A model generated the notes under the pieces. That model was not told where the DNA came from. It ran no database searches and worked only from the letters and a program-made list of their open reading frames with translations. 64,000 nucleotides of DNA from Photorhabdus heterorhabditis (GTDB lineage: Bacteria; Pseudomonadota; Gammaproteobacteria; Enterobacterales; Enterobacteriaceae). The stretch lies in the NCBI RefSeq assembly GCF_018448905.1, contig NZ_RCWA01000013.1, positions 57,978-121,977 of the forward strand. Reading direction: 5' to 3'. Below, piece by piece: positions 17,654-27,598 of this stretch (positions are counted from its first letter, which is position 1; each line of letters begins with the position of its first letter). Position numbers and translations under genes: made by a program.

Positions 17654-18184
17654 TTATTCTCCAAGAATTTCTGACAAACTCATCTCTTCACGGATCTGTT
17701 TGGTCCAGGAATTGACTCGTTCGTCTGTTAACTCTGGTTGGCGGTCTTCATCGATAGCAAGTCCGATGAAGTGGTTATCATCAGCCAGACCTTTTGATTC
17801 CTCGAAGTGATAACCTTCGGTTGGCCAGTGACCGACGATGATGGCTCCGCGAGGTTCAATAATGTCACGGATAGTTCCCATGGCATCACAGAAATACTCT
17901 GCGTAATCCTCTTGATCACCACAACCAAAAAGGGCGACCAATTTCCCGTCAAAATTGATCTCTTCCAGAGTCGGGAAGAAATCATCCCAGTCACACTGTG
18001 CTTCACCGTAGTACCAGGTAGGGATGCCTAGCAGCAGAATATCGAACTGTTCGATATCTTCTTTGCTGCTTTTGGCAATATCATGGACTTCAGCAACGTC
18101 AGAACCCAGAATTTTCTGGATCTTTTTGGCAATATTTTCTGTATTGCCAGTATCGCTGCCAAAGAATATACCTATAATTGCCAT
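17654..18184 (-). CDS. fldA: Flavodoxin I
   Basis: A 176-aa FMN-binding electron carrier. The phosphate-binding loop is [18 protein letters not shown] at the N-terminus; isoalloxazine-ring contacts are expected from [19 protein letters not shown] (Trp57 region) and [19 protein letters not shown]. The length and C-terminal region match the long-chain flavodoxins of enterobacteria, which serve biotin synthase, methionine synthase activation and the IspG/IspH steps. It belongs to the conserved ybfE-fldA-fur neighbourhood, all on the minus strand. Confidence 0.97.
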   Translation of the reverse strand: MAIIGIFFGSDTGNTENIAKKIQKILGSDVAEVHDIAKSSKEDIEQFDILLLGIPTWYYGEAQCDWDDFFPTLEEINFDGKLVALFGCGDQEDYAEYFCDAMGTIRDIIEPRGAIIVGHWPTEGYHFEESKGLADDNHFIGLAIDEDRQPELTDERVNSWTKQIREEMSLSEILGE

Positions 18185-18355
18185 GAAATGATATAACCTC
18201 TTGTTTTATCTGTGTATTTCTGTTTGAGATATACGTATATAAAATGTCGAAATCAGCAGAAAGTTTCTGATTGCATTAATAAAAAAATAAAGTCCTATTT
18301 TGACCAAACAGCAAGGACAATTCTGTCAAATTTGTGTGGTGCTGTGCTTTCAATA

Positions 18356-18646
18356 CTATGATGCAGTGATGTCACTTTCTGCTAACTGGGCTAGCAGAAT
18401 TTGCTCAATGAGTTCACTGCGGCTGATATTGCGTTGTTGTGCAAGAAAGTTCAGTGCATCTACTGCGTCAGCATTTATTTTCAGCTCCACACGACGCAAG
18501 CCTCGTACCTTATCACGGCGAAGCTGATTACGTTTATTGACTTTAAGCTGTTCATCCCTGGAAAGTGGGTTGGTTTTTGGGCGCCCCGGTCTGCGTTCAT
18601 TTGCGAACAAATCCAGAGTGGTGCGGTCCATTTGTTCTTTTGCCAT
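18356..18646 (-). CDS. ybfE: YbfE-like LexA-regulated ribbon-helix-helix protein
   Basis: A 96-aa basic protein. I chose the ATG at 18646 because the product then starts MAKEQMDRTTLDLF, the enterobacterial YbfE start; the frame runs 28 codons further upstream. It has RRPGRPKTNPLSRDEQ, a basic linker and then a ribbon-helix-helix-like segment (RRVELKINADAVDALNFLA followed by ISRSELIEQILLAQL). In E. coli this gene is annotated as LexA-regulated, but I find no clear CTGT-N8-ACAG box upstream here. Its place directly before fldA is conserved. Confidence 0.9.
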   Translation of the reverse strand: MAKEQMDRTTLDLFANERRPGRPKTNPLSRDEQLKVNKRNQLRRDKVRGLRRVELKINADAVDALNFLAQQRNISRSELIEQILLAQLAESDITAS

Positions 18647-18785
18647 AAATTCAATTAATAAAGGGCGTATACCATAAAATATAGCACGCCATGATACCCC
18701 AGCTTCCAATGTATCGCTACTGCCTGACAAAGATAAAAAGCAGTGTAATTGTTTATCTGCAAAAGATTGTCAATGAGTACCCGCT

Positions 18786-19754
18786 TTAGCGGTACTGGTA
18801 TTTTCTACGGTATTCTATCGGTGTTAACCCATTAAGTTTCTTAAATAACTCTCTAAAATAGCGAGTATCTTCATAGCCAACTTCATGACTAATCTCTTCT
18901 ATGGTTTTATTTGATTTTTCTAACCGGCATTTCGCCAGAGATAACCGGATTTGCTGGATATATTGAATCGGTGTCTGGCCGGTCGCGGTTTTAAAACGTC
19001 GCTTCATTTGCCTTTCGCACAGGTGAATTTTGTTTGCTAAATCGCCAACAGATAATATGTCTGATGGGGAGGAATGCATCCAATCCTGTAGCTTGTGGAT
19101 TAGCGTGTCTGAATGTTGGCGGTAGGGTACAAAACTTGCCAGAGTATGTGGAGGAGCGCCTTCCATATCACCAAATATTAGTTGGCTACAGGTTTCTCTG
19201 GTATTTTGACCATATATCTGCTCGACAATGTGCATCATTACATCATTGTATTCATAGGTGCCGGAAGTACAGAAAATATTGTTATCGCTGGTGACTTTTA
19301 TTTCCGAATGTAACTGCACTTGCGGAAACATATCCTTAAATAAGTTGGTAAGCAGCCAGTGTGTGGTGGCTTTGCGATTATTGAGCAAATTAGCTTTAGC
19401 CAGGACAAAGGAGCCAGAGCAAATAGAAACAATAGGAATATTTTTTTCTTCCATCATTTGAAGCCAATCTAAGGTTTCCTGGGTACAAGAATCCAAGTTG
19501 TTGTAGGGGATTCCAATTGAACCAACGAGCACAATATCTGTTTGTTTAATTTCTCCGATAAGTTTATTGGGTTTTAACCGTACTCCTCCCAGCCCAACAG
19601 CATCTTGATTATCCGGTGTGACGATATTTATTTCTGGCTCTGGTGCTCCGGCTAAATGAGCGGCAGTGGTTAGGATTTCTATCGGGCCGGTAATAGAAGT
19701 CAGAGATCCTCCTGAAAATACTAAAGCGCTTAAAGAAACTGGATTCCTGTCCAT
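18786..19754 (-). CDS. GlxA-type AraC-family transcriptional regulator
   Basis: A 322-aa regulator with two parts. Residues about 8-190 form a class I glutamine amidotransferase/DJ-1-like domain, with VSICSGSFVLAKANLL corresponding to the nucleophile elbow (Cys present). Residues about 215-322 form the AraC double helix-turn-helix, with LCERQMKRRFKTATGQTPIQ and the signature EEISHEVGYEDTRYFRELFK, ending PIEYRRKYQYR. The ligand is unknown. It lies between the core genes and the MARTX secretion operon, separated from the latter by an ERIC element. Control of the rtx genes is possible but only positional. Confidence 0.88.
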   Translation of the reverse strand: MDRNPVSLSALVFSGGSLTSITGPIEILTTAAHLAGAPEPEINIVTPDNQDAVGLGGVRLKPNKLIGEIKQTDIVLVGSIGIPYNNLDSCTQETLDWLQMMEEKNIPIVSICSGSFVLAKANLLNNRKATTHWLLTNLFKDMFPQVQLHSEIKVTSDNNIFCTSGTYEYNDVMMHIVEQIYGQNTRETCSQLIFGDMEGAPPHTLASFVPYRQHSDTLIHKLQDWMHSSPSDILSVGDLANKIHLCERQMKRRFKTATGQTPIQYIQQIRLSLAKCRLEKSNKTIEEISHEVGYEDTRYFRELFKKLNGLTPIEYRRKYQYR

Positions 19755-19910
19755 AAGAATTCTCCAACTTAAAAATTAAGAGGTATAAAGGTATTTGATT
19801 TACCTAATATATTAATAACTGACTGTTACAATTTAAATGATTTAGTTACATTCTATTGTTTTTTGAAACAAATAGTATAGAAATAGATACAGTTTGGGCC
19901 AAAATTCATC

Positions 19911-20037
19911 TATACCCGTCATCTTTCCAGTTGCTTCTTTGTTGGCTGCACTCACTCACCCCGGTCACATAGTTATCTATGCTCTCGGGGATTCGTTCCC
20001 TTGCCGCCGCGATGCATCTTGAAATCCATAGGGTATA
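19911..20037 (-). repeat. ERIC element, full length (127 bp)
   Basis: The reverse-oriented copy of the 127-bp repeat: it opens tatacccgtcatctttc and ends gggtata, with the core ccccggtcacatagttatct. It fills most of the 317-bp gap between the AraC regulator start and the end of rtxE. Confidence 0.9.
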
Positions 20038-20071
20038 TTTCTTGTTGGAAATTAAGCTGGATTGTTACAAC

Positions 20072-22219
20072 TTAGCTTTTGCCAACTTGCTGATTCCATA
20101 AATGAGCGTATAAACCTCCTTGCTGAAGCAGTTGGTCATGTGAAGCAAATTCGACGATTTGTCCCTGATCTAACACACAAATTTTATCGGCATGGCGAAT
20201 GGTATTGAGTCTGTGAGCTATGCTAATGACTGTTCTATTGCGGCATATTTCATCCATATTTGCCATGATTGCCGCTTCGGATTCATAGTCTAGTGCGGAG
20301 GTAGCTTCATCGAGGATCAGAATAGTTGGGTTGACGAGAAGTGCCCTTGCCAATGCGATTCTCTGTCTTTGACCGCCAGAGAGATTTGAACCCTTTTCTC
20401 CGACTGGATGTGCAAAACCGTGAGGAAGAGATTGAATAAATTCAATAGCACCGGATAACTCAGCTGCTCGATAGACTTCTTCATCGGTTGCGTTGGGTTT
20501 ACATAGCCGGATGTTATCGGTGATGCTACCGGAAAACAAAATACTTTCCTGGAGTACAACACTCATATTGCGGCGTAAAGAGACGGGATCAGCAATGGCT
20601 AAATCCATACCATCGACCAGAACTTGCCCATGTTGAGGTACATAGAGTCTTTGTAACAAACGGGTAAGAGTACTTTTACCTGAACCAGATGGCCCTGTTA
20701 TACCAATAAATTCGCCGGATTTTATGGATAACGAAAGGTTTGCCAGCACTTCCGGCGTGTCATCATGATAGCGGAAACGGATATTTCTGAATTCAATCTG
20801 GCCTTCCAGCTCAGGTACGGAAGCCAGCCCCTGTTTACTGTTTTCCATCGGCTCATCAAGAATATCACCCACACGTTTCAGGGCGATTAATGTATGTTGA
20901 AAATCCTGCCAAACTTGTGCGAGCCGGAGGATAGGTTGGGTGACATGTCCGGCAAGCATATTAAAAGCAATGAGCTGCCCAGGGGTCAGTTCACCACGTA
21001 AGACTTCGGTTACTCCCCACCATAAGAGGATGGCTGCGGTAAATTTTTGGACAAAATCGATTCCCTGTCCGGCGATTAGACCACTTTTCTGTGCTGCGAA
21101 GCTTTTCGTTAACTGTTGGCTGAGAATGCGTTGCCACTGATGTAAAAAACGGTTTTCAGTGGCGGTTGTTTTAATGGTTTCAATCCCTGTGACGGCTTCA
21201 GTCAGAAAACTTGTTGCATTGGCATCACTTTCATATTCTGCTTCTACCTTGCGACGAATAACCGGTCCGGCAATTATCCAGAGTACGAAATAAACGAAGA
21301 GTGAACCAATGACAATCCAGGTCAGTATCCAGGCATAATAAAACATAATGCCAATAAACATGATGACAAAGATGAGATCCAGTAACAGCATCAAAGTAGA
21401 ACCGGTCAAGAACTGGCGGATTTGTGACATTTCTCTGACTCTGGCAATGATCTGCCCTGTTTGTCGTTGTTTAAAATATTGCAACGGTAAACCTGTCAGA
21501 TGACGATATAATCTCCCGGATAGTTCAGAATTTATCTGGCTTGCCATATGCCCAAAGACAGTATTGCGCATAAAGCTATATAAAGGTTCTGCAAGGGCAA
21601 TGGCGAGCATAGCCATACCTAATACATGAAGACTGGATAAACTTCGTCCTACCAACACCTTATCAATGATGTTCTCAAACAGAATTGGGCTGATCAGTGC
21701 AAAGAGTTGAAGAACAATAGCAAATAAAAACAGATCTCTTATTTGATTTTTCTGCCGGAAAATTGAGGGATAAAACCAACTCAAGCTGAATTTGATATGC
21801 TTTTTAATTAATTCCTGATCTGCGATCAAAAGAATTTTATATAAATTTTCTTTGGTATCATCGGGTAAAGAGAGTAACCGTATTTGCTCAGTAACAGGAT
21901 CGAGAACTGTCATATTGGCGTTATTGATTTCAATAAGCACCCACCACTGTTGCTCCAGTTCGATCAATGCGGGTAAGGGCAAAGTTGGTCCGGTATTGGC
22001 AGTTAAGCGTTCAATTTTACTGTGCAGTCCGATGGTGTCGGCGGCTTCACGTAGTTGTAAATCACTCAGATAGAGAGAATCAAAACCAAGGCTGTGTTGA
22101 AGTTGATCGACTGTGGCTGATTTATGAAATTGTTTCCCCACATAGACGATGCAATCCAGCGCCTGATTATTATGGGCGTAATCGTTGGAACTGGTAGTAG
22201 AAGATAGCAATACGTTCAC
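20072..22219 (-). CDS. rtxE: MARTX type I secretion ABC transporter (second ATPase)
   Basis: A 715-aa HlyB-type exporter half. The order is an N-terminal C39-like domain (about 15-130) that seems to lack the aligned catalytic cysteine and so probably only binds substrate, six membrane helices (about 165-440), then an ATPase with Walker A GPSGSGKST, signature LSGGQRQRIALARAL and Walker B ILILDEATSALD. It is the last gene of the leftward rtxB-D-E operon and starts 2 bp after the rtxD stop. MARTX systems characteristically use two such ATPases, thought to work as a heterodimer. I named it rtxE by the Vibrio gene order; the two ATPases are otherwise hard to tell apart. Confidence 0.88.
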   Translation of the reverse strand: MNVLLSSTTSSNDYAHNNQALDCIVYVGKQFHKSATVDQLQHSLGFDSLYLSDLQLREAADTIGLHSKIERLTANTGPTLPLPALIELEQQWWVLIEINNANMTVLDPVTEQIRLLSLPDDTKENLYKILLIADQELIKKHIKFSLSWFYPSIFRQKNQIRDLFLFAIVLQLFALISPILFENIIDKVLVGRSLSSLHVLGMAMLAIALAEPLYSFMRNTVFGHMASQINSELSGRLYRHLTGLPLQYFKQRQTGQIIARVREMSQIRQFLTGSTLMLLLDLIFVIMFIGIMFYYAWILTWIVIGSLFVYFVLWIIAGPVIRRKVEAEYESDANATSFLTEAVTGIETIKTTATENRFLHQWQRILSQQLTKSFAAQKSGLIAGQGIDFVQKFTAAILLWWGVTEVLRGELTPGQLIAFNMLAGHVTQPILRLAQVWQDFQHTLIALKRVGDILDEPMENSKQGLASVPELEGQIEFRNIRFRYHDDTPEVLANLSLSIKSGEFIGITGPSGSGKSTLTRLLQRLYVPQHGQVLVDGMDLAIADPVSLRRNMSVVLQESILFSGSITDNIRLCKPNATDEEVYRAAELSGAIEFIQSLPHGFAHPVGEKGSNLSGGQRQRIALARALLVNPTILILDEATSALDYESEAAIMANMDEICRNRTVISIAHRLNTIRHADKICVLDQGQIVEFASHDQLLQQGGLYAHLWNQQVGKS

Positions 22220-22221
22220 GA

Positions 22222-23577
22222 TTATTTCTCCCTCAATGCTTCAGACTGATACTCTCTGATAGGACTCAGGAGATAATCGATAACGCGGCGTTGATCAGTT
22301 TTGATTTCTGCGACAATTGACATACCCGGGGTAATTTCAACACTGGTATTGTCTATGACAATATGACTACTTTTAAGGCTTACCTGAGCAGGAAAGACCA
22401 GCCCTAATTGTTCATCAGTGGTTGAATCTCTGGATATGCTCATCAATTCGCCGTCGATAGTGCCATAACGTGTGTAGGGGAAGGCGTCTACCTTAACGGT
22501 GACCTGCTGTCCGGGATAAACAAACCCAGCATCTTTGTTTAAAATTTGCACTTCTGCCAGTTGTACATCGTCATCAGGTACAATTACCATTAAGTTTTGT
22601 GCCGGTTGCAGTACCGCACCTAAAGTATGCACACTGAGTTGTTGCACAGTTCCTGTGACGGGGGAGCGAATGACTTCGAGTTGTTCCCGTACCTGAGCTT
22701 TTGAAAGTTCTTGTTCTAAGACGACCAATTGAACTTCGGCCTGTTTTCTTTTATCAAACCATTCGCGTTCTTTTTGTGTTTTCAGGCTGTTTAGTCGTTT
22801 TTCAAGGTTAATATATTGTGATTGCAGAACATTAAGTTCGGCACTTTGCTGAGCAATCAGACGTTCTGTTTCCAGGAACTCTTTTTCCTGTTCAAGATAT
22901 TCAACTTTACTGATCACTTGTTTCTCACTTAAGGTTTGGCGTGCCTTTAAACGCTGGCTAATATTCTGCCTAAGCTTAGTGAGCGCATTAATGTCACTTT
23001 TTCGTGCTTGTTGAGAAGCGAGATTGACGTTCATCTCTGCTTTCAGATTTGTTATGCCCGCTTCATATTCTCTTTTCTCACGGGAATAGTTTTCAATAAT
23101 TTGTGTTTGTTGAGATATTGGCAATGTTTGAAACAGTTCCTGTTCTGCTGGTTCTTGTTCCTCAGTCAAAGCTTGATAACGAATCTTTTCATGGACTTGA
23201 TATTCAATCTGCTTGAGTAATCTGGCGATATCTTGATTAACGCCAAGTGTATCTAATGTCAGGAGTGGTGTATCTTTAATCACCTGCTGTCCGTTCTGAA
23301 CATGGATAGCTGTCACTCGGCTTTGTTCATACGCTTGAATTATCTGAGAGCGGCCGGAGACAATCAGGCGGCCAGTTGCTGTTGCCTGAACATCCAATTT
23401 ACCCAGATATGCCCAGAGCAGCGCTATGATGATGCCTACACTAAGCATGATTGCGGTGTAGCGGGCAAAAGGTGAAGGAGGACGCTGAGATAATGCTAAA
23501 TGTGTTGGCAAGAAATCATAGTGCTGTGGGCAAAAGCCCAACCGGGTTTTAATTTTATCCTTAAACGCCTTAAGCAT
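22222..23577 (-). CDS. rtxD: MARTX secretion membrane fusion protein
   Basis: A 451-aa HlyD-family adaptor linking the inner-membrane ATPases to an outer-membrane TolC-like channel (no tolC gene is present here). It has a short cytoplasmic N-terminus, one membrane helix (YTAIMLSVGIIIALLWAYLG, about 40-60), a biotinyl-lipoyl half motif, a long coiled coil (about 130-300, rich in Gln, Glu, Lys and Leu), the second lipoyl half (VIRSPVTGTVQQLSVHTLG) and a beta-barrel with the typical GMSIVAEIKTDQRRVIDYLLSP ending. It overlaps the upstream transporter gene by 8 nt. Confidence 0.93.
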   Translation of the reverse strand: MLKAFKDKIKTRLGFCPQHYDFLPTHLALSQRPPSPFARYTAIMLSVGIIIALLWAYLGKLDVQATATGRLIVSGRSQIIQAYEQSRVTAIHVQNGQQVIKDTPLLTLDTLGVNQDIARLLKQIEYQVHEKIRYQALTEEQEPAEQELFQTLPISQQTQIIENYSREKREYEAGITNLKAEMNVNLASQQARKSDINALTKLRQNISQRLKARQTLSEKQVISKVEYLEQEKEFLETERLIAQQSAELNVLQSQYINLEKRLNSLKTQKEREWFDKRKQAEVQLVVLEQELSKAQVREQLEVIRSPVTGTVQQLSVHTLGAVLQPAQNLMVIVPDDDVQLAEVQILNKDAGFVYPGQQVTVKVDAFPYTRYGTIDGELMSISRDSTTDEQLGLVFPAQVSLKSSHIVIDNTSVEITPGMSIVAEIKTDQRRVIDYLLSPIREYQSEALREK

Positions 23578-25675
23578 GATAAGGCACCTCCTGTTTCAAT
23601 TCCTGTTGCAGTTGCCAGAGCTTCCGGTACTGCTTGCCGTGCTTAAGTAGTTGCTCATGCGAGCCTTGTTCAATAATTTCCCCCTGATTAAGAACAATGA
23701 TGCGATCACAATGACGCACAGTTGAAAGCCGATGTGCGATAGTGATGACGGTTCTGCTCTGTGCAATTTCTGCCATATTTGATTGAATGAGTGATTGTGA
23801 CTCATCATCAAGCGCACTGGTTGCTTCATCGAGAATGAGAATTTTGGAGCCTGCAAGTATGGTCCGAGCAATGGCAAGCCTCTGACGCTGACCGCCGGAT
23901 AGAGATTGCCCTCCTTCTGCTATGATTGTGTCATATCCCATCGGCAGTCTGAGAATGAATTCATGAGCGCCCGCTAGTTTGGCGACTTTAATCACTGATT
24001 CCAGGCTGGCATCGGGTTTTGATTGAGCAATATTTTCATATACTGTTTTGTTAAATAAGAAATTTTCTTGCAGAACCACTCCAACTTGTTGCCTGAGTGT
24101 TTCGATACCTATATTTTGCAATGGAATTCCATCTAAGGTGATCGCGCCTGTTTCCGGTGAGTAAAGGCGGAGTAATAAACGTGCTAACGTGCTTTTGCCT
24201 GAGCCGGAAGTGCCTACGATACCAATGGTTTCTCCAGCGCTTATATCAAGATTAAATCCTTTAATGGTGGGAGGAATATCGGGTTGATAACGAAAGACAA
24301 CATTGTTAAATGAGACCGCCCCTTGCAGAGTGATGGGCTGTTGGCCGGATTGCTGCTCGGTTGGTAGGTTTAACATATCGCCTAATTTATCTACGGCTAC
24401 CCGCGTTCTGATAAATTGCCCCCAAAGCTCTACCAGCCTGGCTAATGGTTGGGAAGTATGGTTTACCATCATATTAAAAGCGATTAACTGACCAATGGTC
24501 ATTTGTAGTGATAAAACTTCTGATGCACCTAACCAGAGAATCGCGGCATTGGTAACTTTTTGCAGTAGCATAACAATATGGTTTGAACGATTACCAAGTT
24601 GCTGTACTGCATAACTGGTATTAATCATCTTCTCAGTTTGGCTATCCCAGCGGCGAACAAATCTCGGTTCTACTGCCAGGCTTTTAAGGGTTTCGGAACC
24701 GGAAACGGTTTCCGTCAGAAAAGAAGTATTGATTGCTGCATGAGTGAATTGTTCTTCAACGGCTTTTTCCATGCTAGGCGTCAGCCACCATGCCAGAATG
24801 GCATAAAAAGGAATTGTGGCGATAAAAACCCAGGTCAGCGTGCTGGATAACAGGCTCATCACATAGATGAAAACAAACATAAACAGCACATCGACGGATA
24901 AGGTGAACATTGAACCGGTCAGAAATTCCCTGACAGTATCCAGTTCGCGCACCCGTGTGACAATTGCCCCTACCTGACGGGATTTAAAAAAGAGCAAAGG
25001 TAGCCCGAACAGATGCCGGACCAGCTTTAATCCCAGTTTGATATCGATACGGTTTGCGGTATGAGCGTATTGGTATTCGCGCAATCCCCTTAACATCACC
25101 TCTATGATTCCGGCGATAATTAAGCCAAAGATTAATACATCAAGGGTCGATAACGCCTGATGGATTAATACCTTATCCATAACCACTTGAATGACTAAGG
25201 GAGAAATGAGTGCAAGAACTTGTAGTACAAAAGAAAATAGCAATATTTCACCCAAGTTTTTCTTTTGTGCCATAAACTCTGGAATAAACCAACTAATATC
25301 AAATTTTGATTGTTTTTGTTTTATCTTAATCCATTTTCCATTCCATTCTTCCGTCAGTTTTTTAGCAGACCATATTTCTGGGGTTTCTTTATTCACCTTC
25401 TGAATGAGTGAGCTTTCTTTATCCGATTTGGCTAAAACAAAAGGTAGGCCATTATTATCAAACAAGATTGCTGGTAATGGTATGTCATTGTGTTTTTTTC
25501 TTACAGACGTCTTATTTGCAAGAGATAAGTTAAATTTTTTCTCTATATCTCTTATATAAGATTGGTAACAACTCGCGTCTTTTAGATTATCAATATCAAT
25601 AGTATTGTTTTTTCCATTACATATCATCAATATTAACTTTAATGATGATATGGTTAATTTTTCAATCTCATTCAT
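23570..25675 (-). CDS. rtxB: MARTX type I secretion ABC transporter (first ATPase)
   Basis: A 701-aa HlyB-type exporter half, promoter-proximal in the secretion operon and divergent from rtxH. The first 150 residues are a degenerate C39-like domain with no convincing catalytic Cys/His; then come six membrane helices and an ATPase with Walker A GTSGSGKST, signature LSGGQRQRLAIARTI and Walker B ILILDEATSALDDES. With the transporter at 20072 and the HlyD protein it forms the atypical three-gene secretion system of MARTX toxins. The N-terminal codons are much more AT-rich than the ATPase part. Confidence 0.9.
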   Translation of the reverse strand: MNEIEKLTISSLKLILMICNGKNNTIDIDNLKDASCYQSYIRDIEKKFNLSLANKTSVRKKHNDIPLPAILFDNNGLPFVLAKSDKESSLIQKVNKETPEIWSAKKLTEEWNGKWIKIKQKQSKFDISWFIPEFMAQKKNLGEILLFSFVLQVLALISPLVIQVVMDKVLIHQALSTLDVLIFGLIIAGIIEVMLRGLREYQYAHTANRIDIKLGLKLVRHLFGLPLLFFKSRQVGAIVTRVRELDTVREFLTGSMFTLSVDVLFMFVFIYVMSLLSSTLTWVFIATIPFYAILAWWLTPSMEKAVEEQFTHAAINTSFLTETVSGSETLKSLAVEPRFVRRWDSQTEKMINTSYAVQQLGNRSNHIVMLLQKVTNAAILWLGASEVLSLQMTIGQLIAFNMMVNHTSQPLARLVELWGQFIRTRVAVDKLGDMLNLPTEQQSGQQPITLQGAVSFNNVVFRYQPDIPPTIKGFNLDISAGETIGIVGTSGSGKSTLARLLLRLYSPETGAITLDGIPLQNIGIETLRQQVGVVLQENFLFNKTVYENIAQSKPDASLESVIKVAKLAGAHEFILRLPMGYDTIIAEGGQSLSGGQRQRLAIARTILAGSKILILDEATSALDDESQSLIQSNMAEIAQSRTVITIAHRLSTVRHCDRIIVLNQGEIIEQGSHEQLLKHGKQYRKLWQLQQELKQEVPYHA

Positions 25676-26008
25676 GAAAAAACATCTTTAGAATTTGCAT
25701 AGAGTATTAATAAGAACAGAGCATTATGTTGCCTGTTTGTTATGTTTTCATTTAATTGTCACTTTATTATCTTATATTTGTTGCTGGTAACGGTGTGTAG
25801 GTAAATAGGACTATGTATGGGGGGTAAAAAGACTTTCTGATATATAAATATTGTCTTTGAATTTTTGCTCTATATTATTTTATTTGATTCACTCATATAA
25901 AAGCATTTATAGCTAGATAACTTCATAATATCTTTGTATTTAATGCTTTCACTGTTGTACGTATTGTACAATCTTATTAATAAGTTGTTTGTTTTTTGGT
26001 AAATAAAT
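25676..26008. promoter_or_regulatory. Divergent promoter region of the rtx locus
   Basis: This 333-bp, very AT-rich spacer must hold the promoters of both rtxB-D-E and rtxH-C-A. A direct repeat of ttgtac with 9-bp spacing (25955-25960 and 25964-25969) creates the palindrome attgtacaat and is a candidate operator about 40 bp before rtxH. No reliable -35/-10 pair can be chosen by eye. Confidence 0.4.
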
Positions 26009-26365
26009 ATGTCTGAAAAATTTGTACAAACTGTCTCTAGCGTCAATTATAACAAGGGCGTTTTCTCTCTTTATTTTGTTGGTCAGGAATCCAATCGTAT
26101 GGCGAATGGAGTAATGGCGGAAAATGACAATGAACTTGAATTAAAACAAGTTATTCATATGCCAGCATCGGGATTTATGTATATGGTGTCGATGGTTAAA
26201 AATATGTTGGAAGATCCACGCATGGCGGCTGAATTTGATAAATTGATAGCGGCAGGGTTTTTACCGGCGCCGCAATTGCCGGAAGAACAGATTACATCAG
26301 AAGCTGAAGTTATGGTGGAAGAACCTGCGAATGCGAAGAAACGTGCAGCTAAAAACGAAAAATAA
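26009..26365 (+). CDS. rtxH: RtxH-like conserved MARTX-locus protein
   Basis: A 118-aa cytoplasmic protein, opening MSEKFVQTVSSVNYNKGVFS, then LELKQVIHMPASGFMYMVSM, then an acidic and a Lys/Ala-rich tail. It lies where rtxH lies in Vibrio MARTX loci: first gene of the rtxH-C-A unit, just before the acyltransferase gene. Its function is unknown. A truncated second copy of its first 27 codons lies at 27599, so the locus once had two. The call rests on position and remembered family resemblance. Confidence 0.7.
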   Translation: MSEKFVQTVSSVNYNKGVFSLYFVGQESNRMANGVMAENDNELELKQVIHMPASGFMYMVSMVKNMLEDPRMAAEFDKLIAAGFLPAPQLPEEQITSEAEVMVEEPANAKKRAAKNEK

Positions 26366-26386
26366 CATCTGATGGTTGAATAACGC

Positions 26387-26848
26387 ATGGCGATTATACA
26401 TCAGCCAGTGAAACTGAATACCGCAGAAATACAGGCAATGATCGGAGGAGTGATGCTATTGAGCCAGCATTCTCCTCTTCATCGCAGATATTTGGTGTCT
26501 GAATGGCAGCAGCGTATTTTGCCTGCATTTGAACTCAATCAGTTTTGCTACTATGAAGATGAACATGGGCGCCCTATTGCTTTCTGTAATTGGGCTTTTT
26601 TGTCGGAACAAAATCGGGAGGAACTGCTTGCGGGAGAAAGAGAGCTTACTCATACGGATTGGCGTTCAGGTCCATATATCTTTTTTCCCGAAATGATTGC
26701 GCCTTTTGGTCATGGGCGTGAAGTTGCCAGAGATTTACGCCGCCGTGTCTTTTTGCCATGGAAAGGCCAGAAAGCTTGTACTGTCCGCGGAAAACTTGAT
26801 ACTCAAAATAATCGTTGTATCCGTCAGGTACAGTGGTTCTTTGTTTAA
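26387..26848 (+). CDS. rtxC: RTX toxin-activating lysine acyltransferase
   Basis: A 153-aa HlyC-family enzyme that uses acyl-ACP to acylate internal lysines of the toxin. The catalytic His is His32 in HSPLHRRYLVSEW, equivalent to HlyC His23. The second conserved block is FFPEMIAPFGHG; lined up with HlyC FIDWIAPFGD, the residue at the place of catalytic Asp92 is Glu, a conservative change. It starts 21 bp after rtxH and lies 1.16 kb before rtxA, a gap enlarged by two ERIC elements and a pseudogene. In Vibrio this gene is usually much closer to rtxA. Confidence 0.88.
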   Translation: MAIIHQPVKLNTAEIQAMIGGVMLLSQHSPLHRRYLVSEWQQRILPAFELNQFCYYEDEHGRPIAFCNWAFLSEQNREELLAGERELTHTDWRSGPYIFFPEMIAPFGHGREVARDLRRRVFLPWKGQKACTVRGKLDTQNNRCIRQVQWFFV

Positions 26849-26960
26849 TTTTAGTATTATTTAATAATAAAAAGTGGCTCATTGAAAAGTGGGTCATTTC
26901 TCTATGCAGGTTTAACTGTCTTGGTTGGGGGTGTTCAAACAGAATTTTCTTACAGAGCTA

Positions 26961-27087
26961 TATACCCAATAGATTTCAAGATGCATCGCGACGGCAAGGG
27001 AGCGAATCCCCGGGAGCATAGATAACTATGTGACCGGGGTGAGTGAGTGCAGCCAACAAAGAAGCAACTTGAAAGATAACAGGTATA
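26961..27087 (+). repeat. ERIC element, full length (127 bp)
   Basis: A plus-oriented 127-bp copy between rtxC and the rtxH remnant, with the core gggagcatagataactatg and gaccggggtgagtgagtg. It is nearly identical to the copy at 13603. Confidence 0.9.
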
Positions 27088-27598
27088 GTTGATTCGTCTG
27101 AGACTTTTCGTCTGAGATTAACCCCAGGAATAGAAAATTATCTATTAAGACGTCGAAATTAGATGAAACCAAAATGCCGATACATACAATGTGGTTTACA
27201 TCATTACCCCAGATAATGAACAGTTTTGTTCCGGTGGTAGGTAATAGTAACTTTATTGGCTATTATTATTTCCTACTAAAATAGTAGGAAATTATTATCT
27301 CATTTACTTATATTTTTTTAATGGTTATAATGTTCAATGTTTTAATGATAGTGGAATGAAATAATTGATTTTAATTAATGTGATTTATGTTTTGGTTTAT
27401 TCGTTACTTTATTGCATCTCCTGTTTTTTCTATATTTTCGTGGAAAAACATATCCGCGTTAAATATCTTTTTTGATTTTTTTATCTCAGCGATGTTTTTT
27501 AAAATGTGTTTATAGATGTATCAGTTTAAATTTTTTCTGGACTTGATATTTTTCTTGTTATACACGTTTTATTAATAAATTATTTTTGGGATAAAGGT

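Noticed and set aside
18647-18785. LexA box upstream of ybfE
   Set aside because: No CTGT-N8-ACAG match was found on either strand in the upstream region.
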